A stretch of 64,000 nucleotides of DNA from Gyrodactylus bullatarudis (taxonomy: Eukaryota > Platyhelminthes > Monogenea > Gyrodactylidea > Gyrodactylidae). The notes under the pieces were generated by a model, which saw nothing but the letters and a program-made list of their open reading frames with translations, made no database searches and was not told the origin of the DNA. The translations under genes were made by a program, and so were the position numbers. Location of the stretch: contig SSNU01000294.1 in assembly GCA_012064415.1 (NCBI GenBank), forward strand, positions 661,455 to 725,454, in the 5' to 3' direction. Shown here piece by piece: positions 39,679 through 51,042 of the stretch. Each line of letters starts with the position of its first letter. The stretch's first letter is position 1.

Positions 39679-41298
39679 CTATTCATCAGGAGTCTGCCAA
39701 ACTAAAAACGCCCATCCATGAAGTCTGAAATGAGCAAGGGCACCTTGAACTGAAGCTACATGCGATCCATAAGGTCCAAGTCCTGCAACAACATGCCAAG
39801 CTCTCCCAAAGTGAATGTCAAGACCTCTTTTCAATGAAGCAGCCACTTCTGTATCCTAATAAATATAATTTTTATATAAAATATATGCATTTATATGTAA
39901 TATCAATATTTCGTACTTGTTTTCCAACAATGAGAGCCTTTTTGGCCAGCTTTATCACAATTTCCATATCTTTACGGCTTAAATAAACTGATCCATCATC
40001 TTTTGAGTCATTCTCTTCGACGCCAATTAAATTCACAAAATCTCCCGGTGCTAAATCACATGCATGGGATAAATCATTCTTTCGATCAGATTCTTTATTC
40101 TCAGATTTCAAATTTCTCCCACTATCTTCAATGATTTTTTGCTGCTGATATTTTTGATTCTTAGCTAGCCAGCCTTGAGGTAAATCCTCCTTCAAATCAT
40201 CTATACTTAACTGAGCTTGGATGCCAGTACAATTTATATCGTTTAAGGAAATGGATTGGCTCATTCCCTTCGTGTTAAAAGATCTTTGGTCATTATTCAT
40301 GATAGATGAATTTTTAGTATTTGTCTCTGATCGCTGAGAAGATCTTGATCGAGTGTACTTATTCTCTTGAAAGCATAAACAGTTTGGACAATGAAATGAC
40401 TCTCCTTGATAGTGTTGGCACTGAGAATTGTTCATCATGTTATTTGCATTGAAATTTTGCTCAGTATTGATGCGATTACTACTTGGATATCTTAAGGAAG
40501 TGACTAAAATAAGGATAAAATTATTAAGACTAAAGGTCTCATCCAACGAACAATTTCATCAGATTTCATAAATATAATGATTGATTTGAACATGATCTTA
40601 CCTGCTCTTCTGGGATATCTTAGGGAAGATCGAGCAAGTCTTTCTGATTCAAGTTTTGCATTACGACAAAGTGAAGCAATTCTATCATTGACTGATGGTA
40701 TATGACTCATACTCTTATCATCAATAGAGGTTTTTTTCACTAAATTTGGTGATATAACTTTGTTAGCATCAGATATTTGGATCTGATTTCTAAACTGAAG
40801 TTGACCGTCATTTTGAGATTGACATTTTCTCGAATATACTCCAAAAGATTCTTGATGATATTGGCCATTATTCATTTGTGTATTATTCATTTGATTCATT
40901 TGGTTGGATAAATATGCAGGATTTGGTCCAGCAGAAGTGGCATTTCTAATATTATTATTATCCATCTGACATGTGAAATAAGCATTTTGATTATCAGCGA
41001 CACTGTAATTTTTAAGGCCATGCTGTTGTATATTCACAAAACCTCCTCCCGACCCATATACATTGGATAAATTATTATTGTAAGAAGATATACCTTTAAT
41101 CTTTGAAAAAAATCAAAAATTAAGCATTACCGGATGATTTATCATTTGTTTATAACGAATCTTTGAGAAAGACTCTGAATGATCCATATTACTATCATTG
41201 TTAAGGGAATTTTCGAAATAGCTTTGCCGGTCCAAATAGCTATTATTGTCGGGATGATGGACCATGTTTATGTTCATAGGTCCTTGAAAAGATGTCAT
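39679..41298 (-). CDS. Protein with C-terminal dynein light chain (LC8-type) domain and long Asn/Ser-rich extension
   Basis: Four exons (41298-41131, 41100-40602, 40503-39917, 39855-39679; introns of 30, 98 and 61 bases) encode 476 residues. Residues 1 to about 370 are low-complexity, rich in Asn, Gln, Ser and Met, with no recognisable domain apart from a Cys-rich patch (FHCPNCLCF). From about 380 the sequence matches the dynein light chain fold: EIVIKLAKKALIVGKQ, then VAASLKRGLDIHFGRAWHVV (family: I-K-x-x-x-D-x-x-x-x-x-x-W-H-C/V-V-V-G) and a terminal LHGWAFLVWQTPDE. LC8 and DNAL4 proteins are normally about 90-105 residues and stand alone, so this is an unusually extended form. LC8-fold domains bind short linear peptides and dimerise. 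Start chosen at the first ATG in frame. Confidence 0.65.
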
Positions 41299-42134
41299 TT
41301 TTTTCAAATGAAAGAGATTTTTGCGCTAGAATTTTTTTTCAGATGAAGATAACTCACAATGAAATAGGTAAATCCAAAATAGAGTTGATTTGTAATGAAT
41401 TGATTTCAATATTTTTCTGTTCGATTACCTAAAACATTGAAACCTGCACCAACTATAAAAGATTGTGATGCAAGATGCTCGAAATTTTTAAATCATATAG
41501 TCAGATTCATATTTTTTGTGTGCTCTTTAGCTTTGATGAACTTACGCACGCACTGATTCGCTCTTTCTCATTTAAATTGAATTTATGAGAACCAACCTAC
41601 ACATAACCAACCACATTAAAGCATAAAAGTGAAGAAATAATTGTGAATCTACTTATAAATAGACACATGATAACAATATAATATAATTATATTATAATCT
41701 GTAAATGTATATCAAAACTGATATTACACCAACTACTTTTCTGTGTTTGTCTAATTTACATGAGAATTCATTAATTCCTATTAATTTAATAACAGCAGAT
41801 AACTTTTCAATTTTTTATTGAATGAATTGTAAATAATATTCAGCATGATGAAATAAATAAATGAAAAAAATAATCTCTTCAAAAAGCATTGATCAAATCT
41901 TGAATACTTGGAATTGAATAATAACAAATTTTGCAATCGATAATCATCGATTACTCTGAATCAGAACTCGTAGGAGGCTAAAGGTAAATAAAAAAGTTAG
42001 TTGCAATGAGAGTGCAGAAAAATTTGCATATTCTTTTCCATGTTGTGTTGAGTTTCTTTCTCTCTCTTTCTTCAAGCAAGCAATTTTGCTTTTGTGCATA
42101 ATTTGGAAAACTTACTCATCTATTCTTTTTCTAT
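41299..42134. other. Intergenic region between two minus-strand genes
   Basis: AT-rich sequence with a pyrimidine tract (ttctctctctttcttc, about 42057-42075). It must include the promoter of the dynein-light-chain-domain gene; no clear TATA box stands out. Confidence 0.4.
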
Positions 42135-43696
42135 TCATTTTTTAAATGTATTCTCAGGTTTTTTCATCGAAATACCCCGACTTGGTGTTCTCTTGAAGCT
42201 ATGAGAAGTATGGCTTCTTGATAAAGCCTCCTTTGTCTTTCCATCATTTTTGCTGGTGGGTCCATAGGATAGGCGATCTCGAGTGGTTCTACTTCCCAGA
42301 GAACGCTGTAGATGCATTTCAAATTCTGTTTTAGAGCTGAGAGTAAATAGGCTATTCCTTCTGAATAACCCTTTAGATTTGCTAGGCTCGTTATTTTTTT
42401 GAGAAGAGGCTAATTGATAAAACATATGGTGCTCAGCACATGATTTAAATAACTCTTTCGTTTTATCGTGACTCGTAGAACGAAAGACAAATTCAGAAGA
42501 TTCCATTTTAGCCTTGAATAATGATAATTATTAAATACAAGTGAGTGGCATAATTTATTGATTTTGAGAATGTAGAAGGAATTTAAAATTTGTACAATCG
42601 ATAGACTCACTGTTTTATCATTGAAAGCACTCATAAATATAGTGATTTTTTTCCATTTGAGAACAATGTTGTCAATATTATTCCTAAATGTAGTTTCATA
42701 AATAGTATAATCTCACCAATAAAACATCCCTGCACAGGCGTCTTTTTCGTATACTAAAATTCCTGAAGGGGTCAGGCCAAGAGTTATTTTTGATTTTTTT
42801 TTCCCCTTGAAATTATTAAAAAGATGATTAAAACTTACTTCTACTTCATGCCAATCGACTCCAAATTGAGAAATTTGAGTTACTTTATTTAGAAATAATT
42901 TCTCTGCATCAGCAGGAACAAGTTTACGATATCTTGGAAATTCATTAAATTTCAGTATTTATTTTAGATTAATTGTATATTTAATCTAAACATACGAATT
43001 CTTCTGATAGTATTTAAAAACAGTATTGTAAAATGAATCCGTACATTTCTCCTTGGGTAGAAATTGGTGAGACTTTATGAATGCTAGTGAATGATCATTT
43101 GGATCGAAAGGTCCATACCAGGCTAGAAAATTACATGAAATAAAACTACATTGCAATAAAAGAGCAGAGAGATCTGCTATCAAATCTAAATTGTCTGGAT
43201 TTAATTTTCCGGTTAATATGTCATTTGATACTTGTTGTACCATTAAATATCTAGCGAATTCATCACGCAAATTTTGTGGATCTGAAGGGTAAAATTTGAC
43301 ACAGAAGTTCAATTCGTGTGGGGGCTTTGATTTGACTTGTTTATGAATTTCTCTAAGAGGATCTATCCAAATATTTCTGAAATCATATGAAAAGACATAC
43401 TCTTTATTCTTCAATCCAAAATAATCCTGCTCGTTGAATAATCCAATGTATGTGTAAAATTCCCTAAAAATTTCATTGGCCGTACAACTTTTCTAGACAA
43501 AATTAATTTATGAATTAGAATAAGAATTTAAGAAAGATAAACAATATTTTTATATTCTTACTGGAATATGAGATTTGTAAGGTGGTTCATCTAATAAATG
43601 GTTTATTATATATTCGATTCCATCTGAGGCTTTTTTACTACTTTGGTCTTGATTAGGTCTAAAAATTTGTCTGAAAAATCGTATAAGCTTTGACAT
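42135..43696 (-). CDS. FERM-domain protein (band 4.1 / FRMD type)
   Basis: Six exons (43696-43562, 43492-42996, 42932-42839, 42805-42717, 42683-42611, 42512-42135) encode 421 residues. All three FERM lobes are visible: F1 (FREFYTYIGLFNEQDYFGL, a 4.1-family signature), F2 (LRDEFARYLMVQQVSNDIL and YRKLVPADAEKLFL...FGVDWHEVE) and F3 (ITLGLTPSGILVYE, W-x-x-I-x-x-L-x-W-K-K-I, then SCAEHHMFYQL). A short FERM-adjacent segment with LFRRNSLF follows, and the tail is basic. FERM proteins link membrane receptors to cortical actin. Ending soon after the FERM-adjacent region, with no PDZ, kinase or phosphatase domain, suggests the FRMD3/FRMD5 or EPB41L group. The start lies 188 bases from divergent INTS14. 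Confidence 0.85.
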
Positions 43697-43884
43697 ATTT
43701 GCAGGACTAAATTAAATTAAGATTATTGTTGAATTCAAATAAGTAGAAATATAATTAAACAAACAATTTTCAACCTCGCTTAATAAATTTGTGAACTTCA
43801 CAATGTGAAGGCAAATTTCAAAATATTCATCAATTCAAATCTCGTTATTAATATATTGATAACTAATTACTAGATTGAATCTAA

Positions 43885-45392
43885 ATGCCTCTAATTATTT
43901 GTTTTGACAGTCATTTGAGTTTACTTAAAACCTCTAAAAGTAATAAAGGCTCAACCATACAACAAGAATTATTCTATACAACTTCACACGTTATAAAGAG
44001 CTTGTTGAGTACAATCAGATTCGGAGATATCTTTTTTGTTCGTTTGTGTGATTTGATAAATTTAGATATATCCTATTAATGATGGTTATGAAATTTCTGG
44101 GCCAATTTTGGACTCTCAAAAGTTGGAAGAGCTTTTCAAAAGGACATGTACTTTGAAAAGCATGTCTTTTGTGCATAATGATATAGGAAACCTATTGAAA
44201 TATGTTGATGGTATTTCACAGAAACTTTTTTCTGTTCATGTTCAAGTTGAAATTTTCCTCATGTCAAACTACAAAAATACTCTTTATTCGTATAATTCAG
44301 AGGAATTTTGTATTAATTCACAACTTAACATGAATCTGATAACATTCTCAAAAGAAAGTGTATTTCACACATCAACCGAGGATAAATTCAATAACTTTAT
44401 TCATCTTAAAATTAGTGAATTTTCAAACATAGATGAAATATGCAATTATTATTTGAGTTCAAGAAGAAGCTTACAATCGGATTATATACTCAAATTTGGT
44501 TCATATTCAGCAGACGTTTGTTTAATTCCACCTTTGTCCATTTTTGACAGGATAAAAGATGTTGCAATCGAAATTTTGGGATTTCTAAACACATCAGATG
44601 CTGATAATCCGCCGGTTTTAAGCAATCATTCCATATCACTTAGAGAAAAAACCCAAGATTACAGTCTTCCTTTTATGTTATGCGAAGTAATGCAAGATAA
44701 AAACATTGTTGCTCTTGCAAAAATTAACAATCATAATGAGGATGAATTTGGAAATTTTGCATTCATACATCCAATGAATTCATCTGATCATGTTCTCAAT
44801 GTATCCTTATGTCAAAAGAGTAAATTATATTATAGTAATAATTAATAAAATTTTAGGTAATTCAGAGTTCACTTGGCTAGGCCATTTAAAGTACCTTGCT
44901 CCCCTAGCTGATTTCGGGGGTAATTCAGAGTTATTATATCCTGATTCTTGTCCTGATGACAAATCAACAAAAACCAAATCACCCTTTCCAGTTCGTTCTG
45001 TTAAAGTTCCCTCTTACAATCTGACTCCATTTTCCAACCAAAACTTGAACGTCAATAATCCCCTTGCTGATGAATACAACATCAAGACGCTTCCTATTTT
45101 ACCCCTGCAATACATGTCTTGGGTCGTGAATGAAAATACTTTCGAAACTGAAATCAACAAAATAATCAGGTTGGTTAAACGACTTCCAGAAAAACCAAAT
45201 ATATTTTTCAAGGAACTTAAGAAGATACAACCTCTTCTACTTTCTTTTGGTTATGATCAAGTTGTTGAGCTGATTCTCGAAGCAGTTGAAAGCCACAAAT
45301 CGGTTTTAATCAGTGATGCAAATCTAAAACAAGAGTCCTGCAGCTTGTTACAAAAACAAATCTGTTATATCAAAACACTTTTAAATAGATAA
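43885..45392 (+). CDS. INTS14: Integrator complex subunit 14
   Basis: Exons 43885-44037, 44066-44819 and 44857-45392 (introns of 28 and 37 bases) encode 480 residues; human INTS14 has 518. An N-terminal VWA-like region starts at the first Met (MPLIICFDSHLSLL) but lacks a perfect metal-binding D-x-S-x-S. Strong family blocks follow: DVCLIPPLSIF, then IEILGFLNTSDADNPPVLSN (human form: L-E-I-V-G-F...S-S-P-P-V-L-S-R), TWLGHLKYLAPL, KSPFPVRSV, and the C-terminal RLVKRLPEKPNIFFKELKKI. INTS14 pairs with INTS13 in the cleavage module of Integrator, which processes snRNA 3' ends and attenuates transcription. The gene ends 55 bases from convergent PARP1. Confidence 0.87.
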
Positions 45393-45447
45393 AAAAATTT
45401 ATTTAATAGTTAAACATTGCAGCTAACCTACATATTATTATTAGATA

Positions 45448-48400
45448 TTAGTCTTTTTCACAAAATTCAATCCAGAGAAGATATCTTTGTTTGATCTGAT
45501 TGATATCATAGACAATGAACTCGTTATATTCAAGACTGAATTTCTTCGACTCTTCTTTGGATATTTTCCTCTTAACGGGCTTTCCCATTGGAATGATGCA
45601 ATCATTTGAGTCGGCCTTGTACATTTCCGGATCAGGAATAGTTCTTCCGATGCCATGTCTGCTATTGTAAGTCGGATCTAATTCACCATCTTCTGCTTTG
45701 TAGCATATTTTTTCTTTTCCTAATACTACTTCACTTAGTAGAAGAATGCCTTCTGGTTGTGATTGCGAAGGATAACAGTAATTAGCTGACTTTGTGGCCA
45801 TATCAGCAAAGTAGACTCCTTTACCAAACATATAACCAGTTACTGGCGCTTCTTTTGGGGCAATTTTCAATCCGTTAGATAGAATACCGGGCCAATTAGT
45901 TCTTCTTGAACCATGCCATAAGAGCATTGTATTTCCAATTTTATTTTTATATTCATTAAACTTGAAATTTTCAGTAGATCTCTCGATGGAAAATATAGCC
46001 TTAACTTTTAGGTTGTAATCATGAGTGGGTCCATGTGTGAGCTGAAGATACTGATTTATGGTCTTGAATTCTTCATGATTAGGATTTAAACACTAAGAGA
46101 GAAAAGTTTAATGAATTTCAAAAAAGTTGGCAATGCTTAAAATTACCTTCAAGTTGATTTTGAGAGAATGATAATTTTGGTCAATTAAATTTTCGTTATC
46201 GTTGGAATTGGATATAATTTTATGAGCAACTTCCAATTCAATTAAATCTTGGACGATCCGAAATTTTTTGTTGACTTCCTCTAGGCTGTCGATAATCTTT
46301 GGTGGTTTAGATCATTATAAATTATCAACTTACAGGGGGAGTTCTATCACCGAAATCATGTGGAAGAAGAGAATAGAACCGATTAGATTCTCCTATTAAT
46401 AGGTTTTGTTGAACTCTGTCAATTGAACCCTTATTAAGGATATTGGCAATCAGGCCAAGGACAAGAAGAGTTTCTTTAAGTTGCTCCTTACTAATCTTTC
46501 CAAGAGGCATTTTTTTCAAATCAATCTAATCATAATAGGAAAAATATTGTCAGACAGGAGAATTTACTTTATATTCTATCATGAGCTTTTCCATTACATC
46601 GACATCGAATAAGAATTCTATTAGTTTTGCTAAATTCTTTTCCAATTTTGATTGTATGTTTTTCTTTGATTTGATATCTTTTGGCTAAATTATAATTCAA
46701 AATTATTTAACAAACCTTGACATAGTCAATTTGAAGGGGTACAAATTTATTGCTTATTTTTTTATAGGAACCTGAAACGAATTCAGCCCAGTGATTTCCA
46801 GTCTTTTCGTAAAATATCTTTTCAAAATTCTCTATTGCTTCACTGACAGAATAGGTTTCGAGCTTATCACCTCCTATATCGGTTCCGATTCTACCCCAAG
46901 CACGATAAAGGTGAAACTTTTTGCCTTTGAGAATCTGAAGTCTAAATTTAATTTCGAATAAATAAAAAATATTTGTACTTGTAATAAGAGTTAACACCCA
47001 TTTCAAGGTTAGTGAGAGTGAGGACAGCGTCGAAAGGAACTTCATACCGGGAATCAATATAGACAATGGCTTTATCCTCTAAACCAGAGTTAGGATCCAC
47101 AGCAGCACTCCCAAGTGACTTGATAGTTGAAGATTTGACAGAGTCTCTTTCGACTTCTTTATCCGCTTTATTGATATTTATTAGACTATGATCAACTTAC
47201 TTAAAAGCTATCATAGATTTAAATTAAGTTATTATAGAATTATGAGAATAGTATGATTACAAACTAACATGAATGTATTTGCCTAGTTTAGATATTTTGT
47301 ATGACTCCACGAAGCTATTGACTGTTTTTCTTGTTATTCTAAAAAATAATAAGTCATTTTGTATTTTCAGGTTGATGGATAAAATTACTTATTTTTTGAA
47401 GATTTTAATTTCATAATTTCAACGATCATGTCCATGTTGAGAGCAGAAAGATTCTTCTCTATAGCAGTTTTCATAATAGAGTCTTTTCTAATTAGCTCTT
47501 TTTTTTCCAAGTAATCGACAGTAAGAAGAATGAAACATCCTTCAATGGGCTAAAATTTGAAATTATGAGAATTATACCATACTTTATTAGTTAAGACAGC
47601 CCCTTTAGAAGTGATGAAATCTTTAATATTTTCAAGATCATAGTTTTGTTCGGTTTTCCTTTTCTTCTTTTCTGGTGATTCATCGTTATAAAATATCATT
47701 GTCAAATCTAAAATTAACTTGTTGTGTAAAATTACTCTTGGGGATAGCAAAACAAATCCCGTGGAAAATACGGTCTCCGGATATGGTAATTTCATTCAAG
47801 AGTATTCGCTTCCTAATGGTGCATTTGTAATTTTTTCTAAATCTCTATTAAATATGGTCATACAGAAAATCATTATCATAATACTCCTTGGGTACTCCAA
47901 ACACTTTCCTCTTTGGGTCAGTTGTAGTGAAAGAACACTTATTCCATTCATCCAGTTTACCGGTGCATTTGTATTTGTTATCTTTGTAAAGGAGAGGAGC
48001 CTTTTGGTCGCACTCGAGACAACCTTTAAGTGCACCAAAATACATGGTGTCACCCAACATTAGAAGAATTTCTTTCTCTCCCTTAGGAACATATTGGTCG
48101 TTAAATTCCAAGAGACCCACAAGTGCGTTTTTAGAAACTGTTTCTTCTAAAGTATCTATTATTTTCCACATATTTTGATTTTGTTCTTTTATTTTCCTTT
48201 CCATTGGAGATATTTTTTTCTCCAGTTTAGCTGGTAAATTTGCATCTCTAAAATCAAGTTATATATACGATGATTACTTTTTTGTATTTAAAAGCTCCTT
48301 AATCGCAAAATCTTTATCATCTGTTTTTAAACTCGATATTTTAACAAGCCATTCAAAATCGACATCAAAATTTTGACTGGCAAAACATTTAAGATGATAT

Positions 48401-48795
48401 ACTTGAATTTTCCGAGTCGAATTTTGTGTTAATAACGAACCTTTGACAATAGATTCCTTACATGTGACACATTCCTTTGGAGTATTTGCATTCAGTTTCA
48501 TTAGCTTCCAAGAATTTTTATTTTCTGCATCGCCAAAGGGATTTTGAATTTTTTCTTCAATCCTTTGTTGATCATCAGCCCTTAAAGAATCAAAATCTTT
48601 AATCTGAGAAATTGAATCTATTTTAAATTTATCGAAAAAACATTTAAAATGATGCCAATTCGGTATCTTCCCATCAAAGGCCTTAGACTGGATCATAATA
48701 GCAATTCTAAGAGAATCTTTTCTTATTGAGACATGACACTTTTTGCACGACGCTCTGTCACTCTTTGCGTAGTCACATGCATATTTAAAATCCAT
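45448..48795 (-). CDS. PARP1: Poly(ADP-ribose) polymerase 1, complete
   Basis: Twelve exons (48795-48278, 48247-47864, 47812-47736, 47707-47583, 47549-47389, 47338-47261, 47185-46979, 46941-46716, 46684-46568, 46525-46334, 46296-46147, 46092-45448) encode 959 residues; human PARP1 has 1014. Domain order: zinc finger 1 (RASCKKCHVSIRKDSLRIAI ... HHFKC), finger 2 (CVTCKES ... YHLKC), a PADR1 zinc domain (YFGALKGCLECDQKAPLLY ... CTGKLDEWNKC), BRCT (about 370-500), WGR (YRAWGRIGTDIGGDKLETY), helical regulatory domain (KKMPLGKIS ... FYSLLPHDFG) and ADP-ribosyltransferase. The H-Y-E triad is intact: His in LLWHGS (about 805), Tyr in GVYFADM (about 839) and Glu in YNEFIVYD (about 936). It is a nuclear DNA-break sensor that builds poly(ADP-ribose) from NAD. 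The linker between zinc fingers 2 and 3 is shorter than in vertebrates. Confidence 0.93.
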
Positions 48796-48972
48796 TTGAA
48801 TTTTGCATATTAGAATTAATCTATAATTTAAACAAGACATTTGAAAACTTACGCTCAAGTAATTCTTGTTTGTATTATTTTGTTAACATATCATTTAATA
48901 CAAAATTTTTAAATGTCAACAATTTAATTTTTATTAAATAATAGATTTATCTATTGGGATTTTATCAATTAA

Positions 48973-49689
48973 ATGACTAATATAAAGTTCAATATAGAAC
49001 TAAACGAGCTTGAAAATGAAGTAACATCTACTAAAGAGATTCAAATGTTATCATCTGCATTCTTCAAGTTTTTTGATGAAATTAATCTTCTTTATAAGCT
49101 CAATAAACTTGACAAAGATAACATTATCTACTTTAACATTCTGACATGTTTGCATCGAGAATCTAATTTGCAATCTTTAAATGAAGTAGAACTATATCTT
49201 ATGAATCAGGAAAAAAAGCTATCTAGCGATAATAAGAAAACAATTTCCGCAATCGGAAAATTAACCATAGCAATGAACAGATCACAGGATTTAATTGAAA
49301 AAAATCTGGAGAAAATCGAGCTTAAAATCGAAGACTGTATCTCAGAAGCTCGGAAAAAATTCTTAAAATCGGAAAAATTTATAAGAAAATTACTTGAGAA
49401 TAGAATTGAAAGGTTAAGACACGACCAAGAGAACAAAATGAATTCTTATGAAAATAAAATAAGATACTTACAAAATGCAAGAAGCCTTGAAAGGATAGTT
49501 TTGATCAAAAAAGATAATTTGTCCCTAGAAAAGTGTGGCAGGAAAGTTTTTGAAAAAAAGTTATTCTGTTTAAAGAATGCGCAATGGAAAGAAAAGCTCA
49601 GAGCTCAAATCACAAAAACTCAATCAAAAGTGAATAGATTAGAAAAATTTCGAAAACTTTGTTTCATATTCTACCTTGATCTAAACTAA
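48973..49689 (+). CDS. Single-exon coiled-coil protein of unknown function
   Basis: An uninterrupted frame of 238 residues begins at an ATG 177 bases from the divergent PARP1 start. The first ~85 residues look globular and helical (FFKFFDEINLLYKLNKL). Residues about 85-225 are Lys/Glu-rich heptad sequence (NLEKIELKIEDCISEARKKF, NRIERLRHDQENKMNSYENK), a probable long coiled coil. No family recognised. It is one of very few intronless genes here. Size and layout could suit a small spindle or kinetochore coiled-coil protein, but nothing in the sequence proves that. Confidence 0.6.
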   Translation: MTNIKFNIELNELENEVTSTKEIQMLSSAFFKFFDEINLLYKLNKLDKDNIIYFNILTCLHRESNLQSLNEVELYLMNQEKKLSSDNKKTISAIGKLTIAMNRSQDLIEKNLEKIELKIEDCISEARKKFLKSEKFIRKLLENRIERLRHDQENKMNSYENKIRYLQNARSLERIVLIKKDNLSLEKCGRKVFEKKLFCLKNAQWKEKLRAQITKTQSKVNRLEKFRKLCFIFYLDLN

Positions 49690-49801
49690 TACACTATTTT
49701 TTATAAATTGAATTAAAAAGTAGAAATAAATGTATTTATTCTAAAATTCCAGCAAACTAAATGAAGAAAGGAAATTTTTTTTCTCCTTGTTAATATTACT
49801 C

Positions 49802-50578
49802 CTAATCATCTTGTTCACCAGGACTCCAGAGCTAAAAAAGAAGAATTAAATATAAAATTTACTGAAATGTTATCTCTGAGAAGTTGAAGAATCAGAGAAA
49901 TATCTTTATATGATTTATCACTTGTGTCAGGCAAATCAGCACAAGCAGTTTCGAATGCATTTTTTGCTGCTGTTATTGCAGCAGATTTGTCCTGCTTTAT
50001 TTCATATAAAAATACAGAATAGTTGAGGACCAATCCTAATCTAAGAGGATGGTAAACTTCTAGATTTGTAGTAGCTAGTTCAATAGCTTTGCAATATGCT
50101 TCATCAGCTTCTTTGACAAGTTTTGTCTTTTCTGGATCTTCAGAAACTTCAATTTTATAGCGGATATAGTCTCCTTTCAACTTCAGAAAGAATATTTCCT
50201 CTTCAATGTCTCCTTTTTTATCAAAGATAGGGGATTTCTTAATAAAATTTCAATAAAATAAATTCATACTAGTAATCTATCACAGTTTTCTTTCAACTTG
50301 GCAGCAACGTCCTTTTTAATCAAATCTGCCACAACCTTTTGATTTTCATCATTTTCTTCATCTTCGCGATCTCTACTCAAAAGTTGCCACGCTGTCCTCT
50401 GTGGGGAAATAAGATTTTTGTAGCCGACAGAAAGAAGATTCCTCAGATCTGTGTCAAGAGTTTTATTTCTTTTAATTATTTCATCGATTCCACTGACCAA
50501 ATTCGAATATAAACATGTTCTTTCAGTAAGGATGCAATATTGTTTTAGCTGCTCGTCGTTAAGCTTCTCCATACTCAT
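49802..50578 (-). CDS. 14-3-3 protein (copy 2, more canonical)
   Basis: Three exons (50578-50270, 50237-49863, 49831-49802; introns of 32 and 31 bases) encode 237 residues. Family blocks are clear: L-D-T-D-L-R-N-L-L-S-V-G-Y-K-N-L (helix 2-3), RTAWQLLS, FFLKLKGDYIRYKIEV (helix 5; canonical K-M-K-G-D-Y-x-R-Y-x-x-E), HPLRLGLVLNYSVFLYEI (helix 7; canonical P-I-R-L-G-L-A-L-N-F-S-V-F), and the end LLRDNIS-LWSPGEQDD, where canonical forms have L-W-T-S-D. The arginine and tyrosine of the phosphopeptide pocket (K-G-D-Y-x-R-Y) are present. It should dimerise and dock phosphoserine clients in the cytosol. Both introns sit at positions comparable to copy 1 at 17.5 kb, pointing to an old duplication. Confidence 0.93.
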
Positions 50579-51042
50579 TCTAAAATAAAATCACTGTAAT
50601 GAAGAGAGAATGTATTATTTAATTTACAGTACCCACAGAGAAAGATTATAATCACAAATTCAGATCAAGAATGATTTGATCAGTAGTGCATAACGAGAAT
50701 TATTTTCAGTTTTTGTGTTGTTGTTTAGAGATGGTTGGTAAAATGACTCAAATTATTGATTTTGATATAAGTGAAGTGATTAATAATATTTTATAAAATA
50801 TAAACTTGAGTGAATATATATAAACATATATCAGATTTGAATACCATTGGTGAAATTTTAAGTAGCAACAAAATCTTTACAAATCTTAAAAGTGAAATTG
50901 ACAATTTACATTGTAGATCGATTTTATTATTTTATTGCAACAAATATAAAAATACTTGCATCTTACAAAAATTAAAAATATTTATATGATCAACCAAATT
51001 TAACTCAATAATACTGACAGTAATAATATAATAGGTGAATCT
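50579..51042. other. Boundary between gene block and mobile-element block
   Basis: AT-rich sequence including the presumed promoter of the second 14-3-3 gene (minus strand). No distinct motif or gene. Confidence 0.4.

Noticed and set aside
47186..47210. Seven-base micro-exon in PARP1 (47202-47208)
   Set aside because: Phase allowed it, but a single 75-base intron (47186-47260) also keeps phase and gives a better BRCT ending (YIHVSFLINI, then NKADKE as in other PARP1 linkers).
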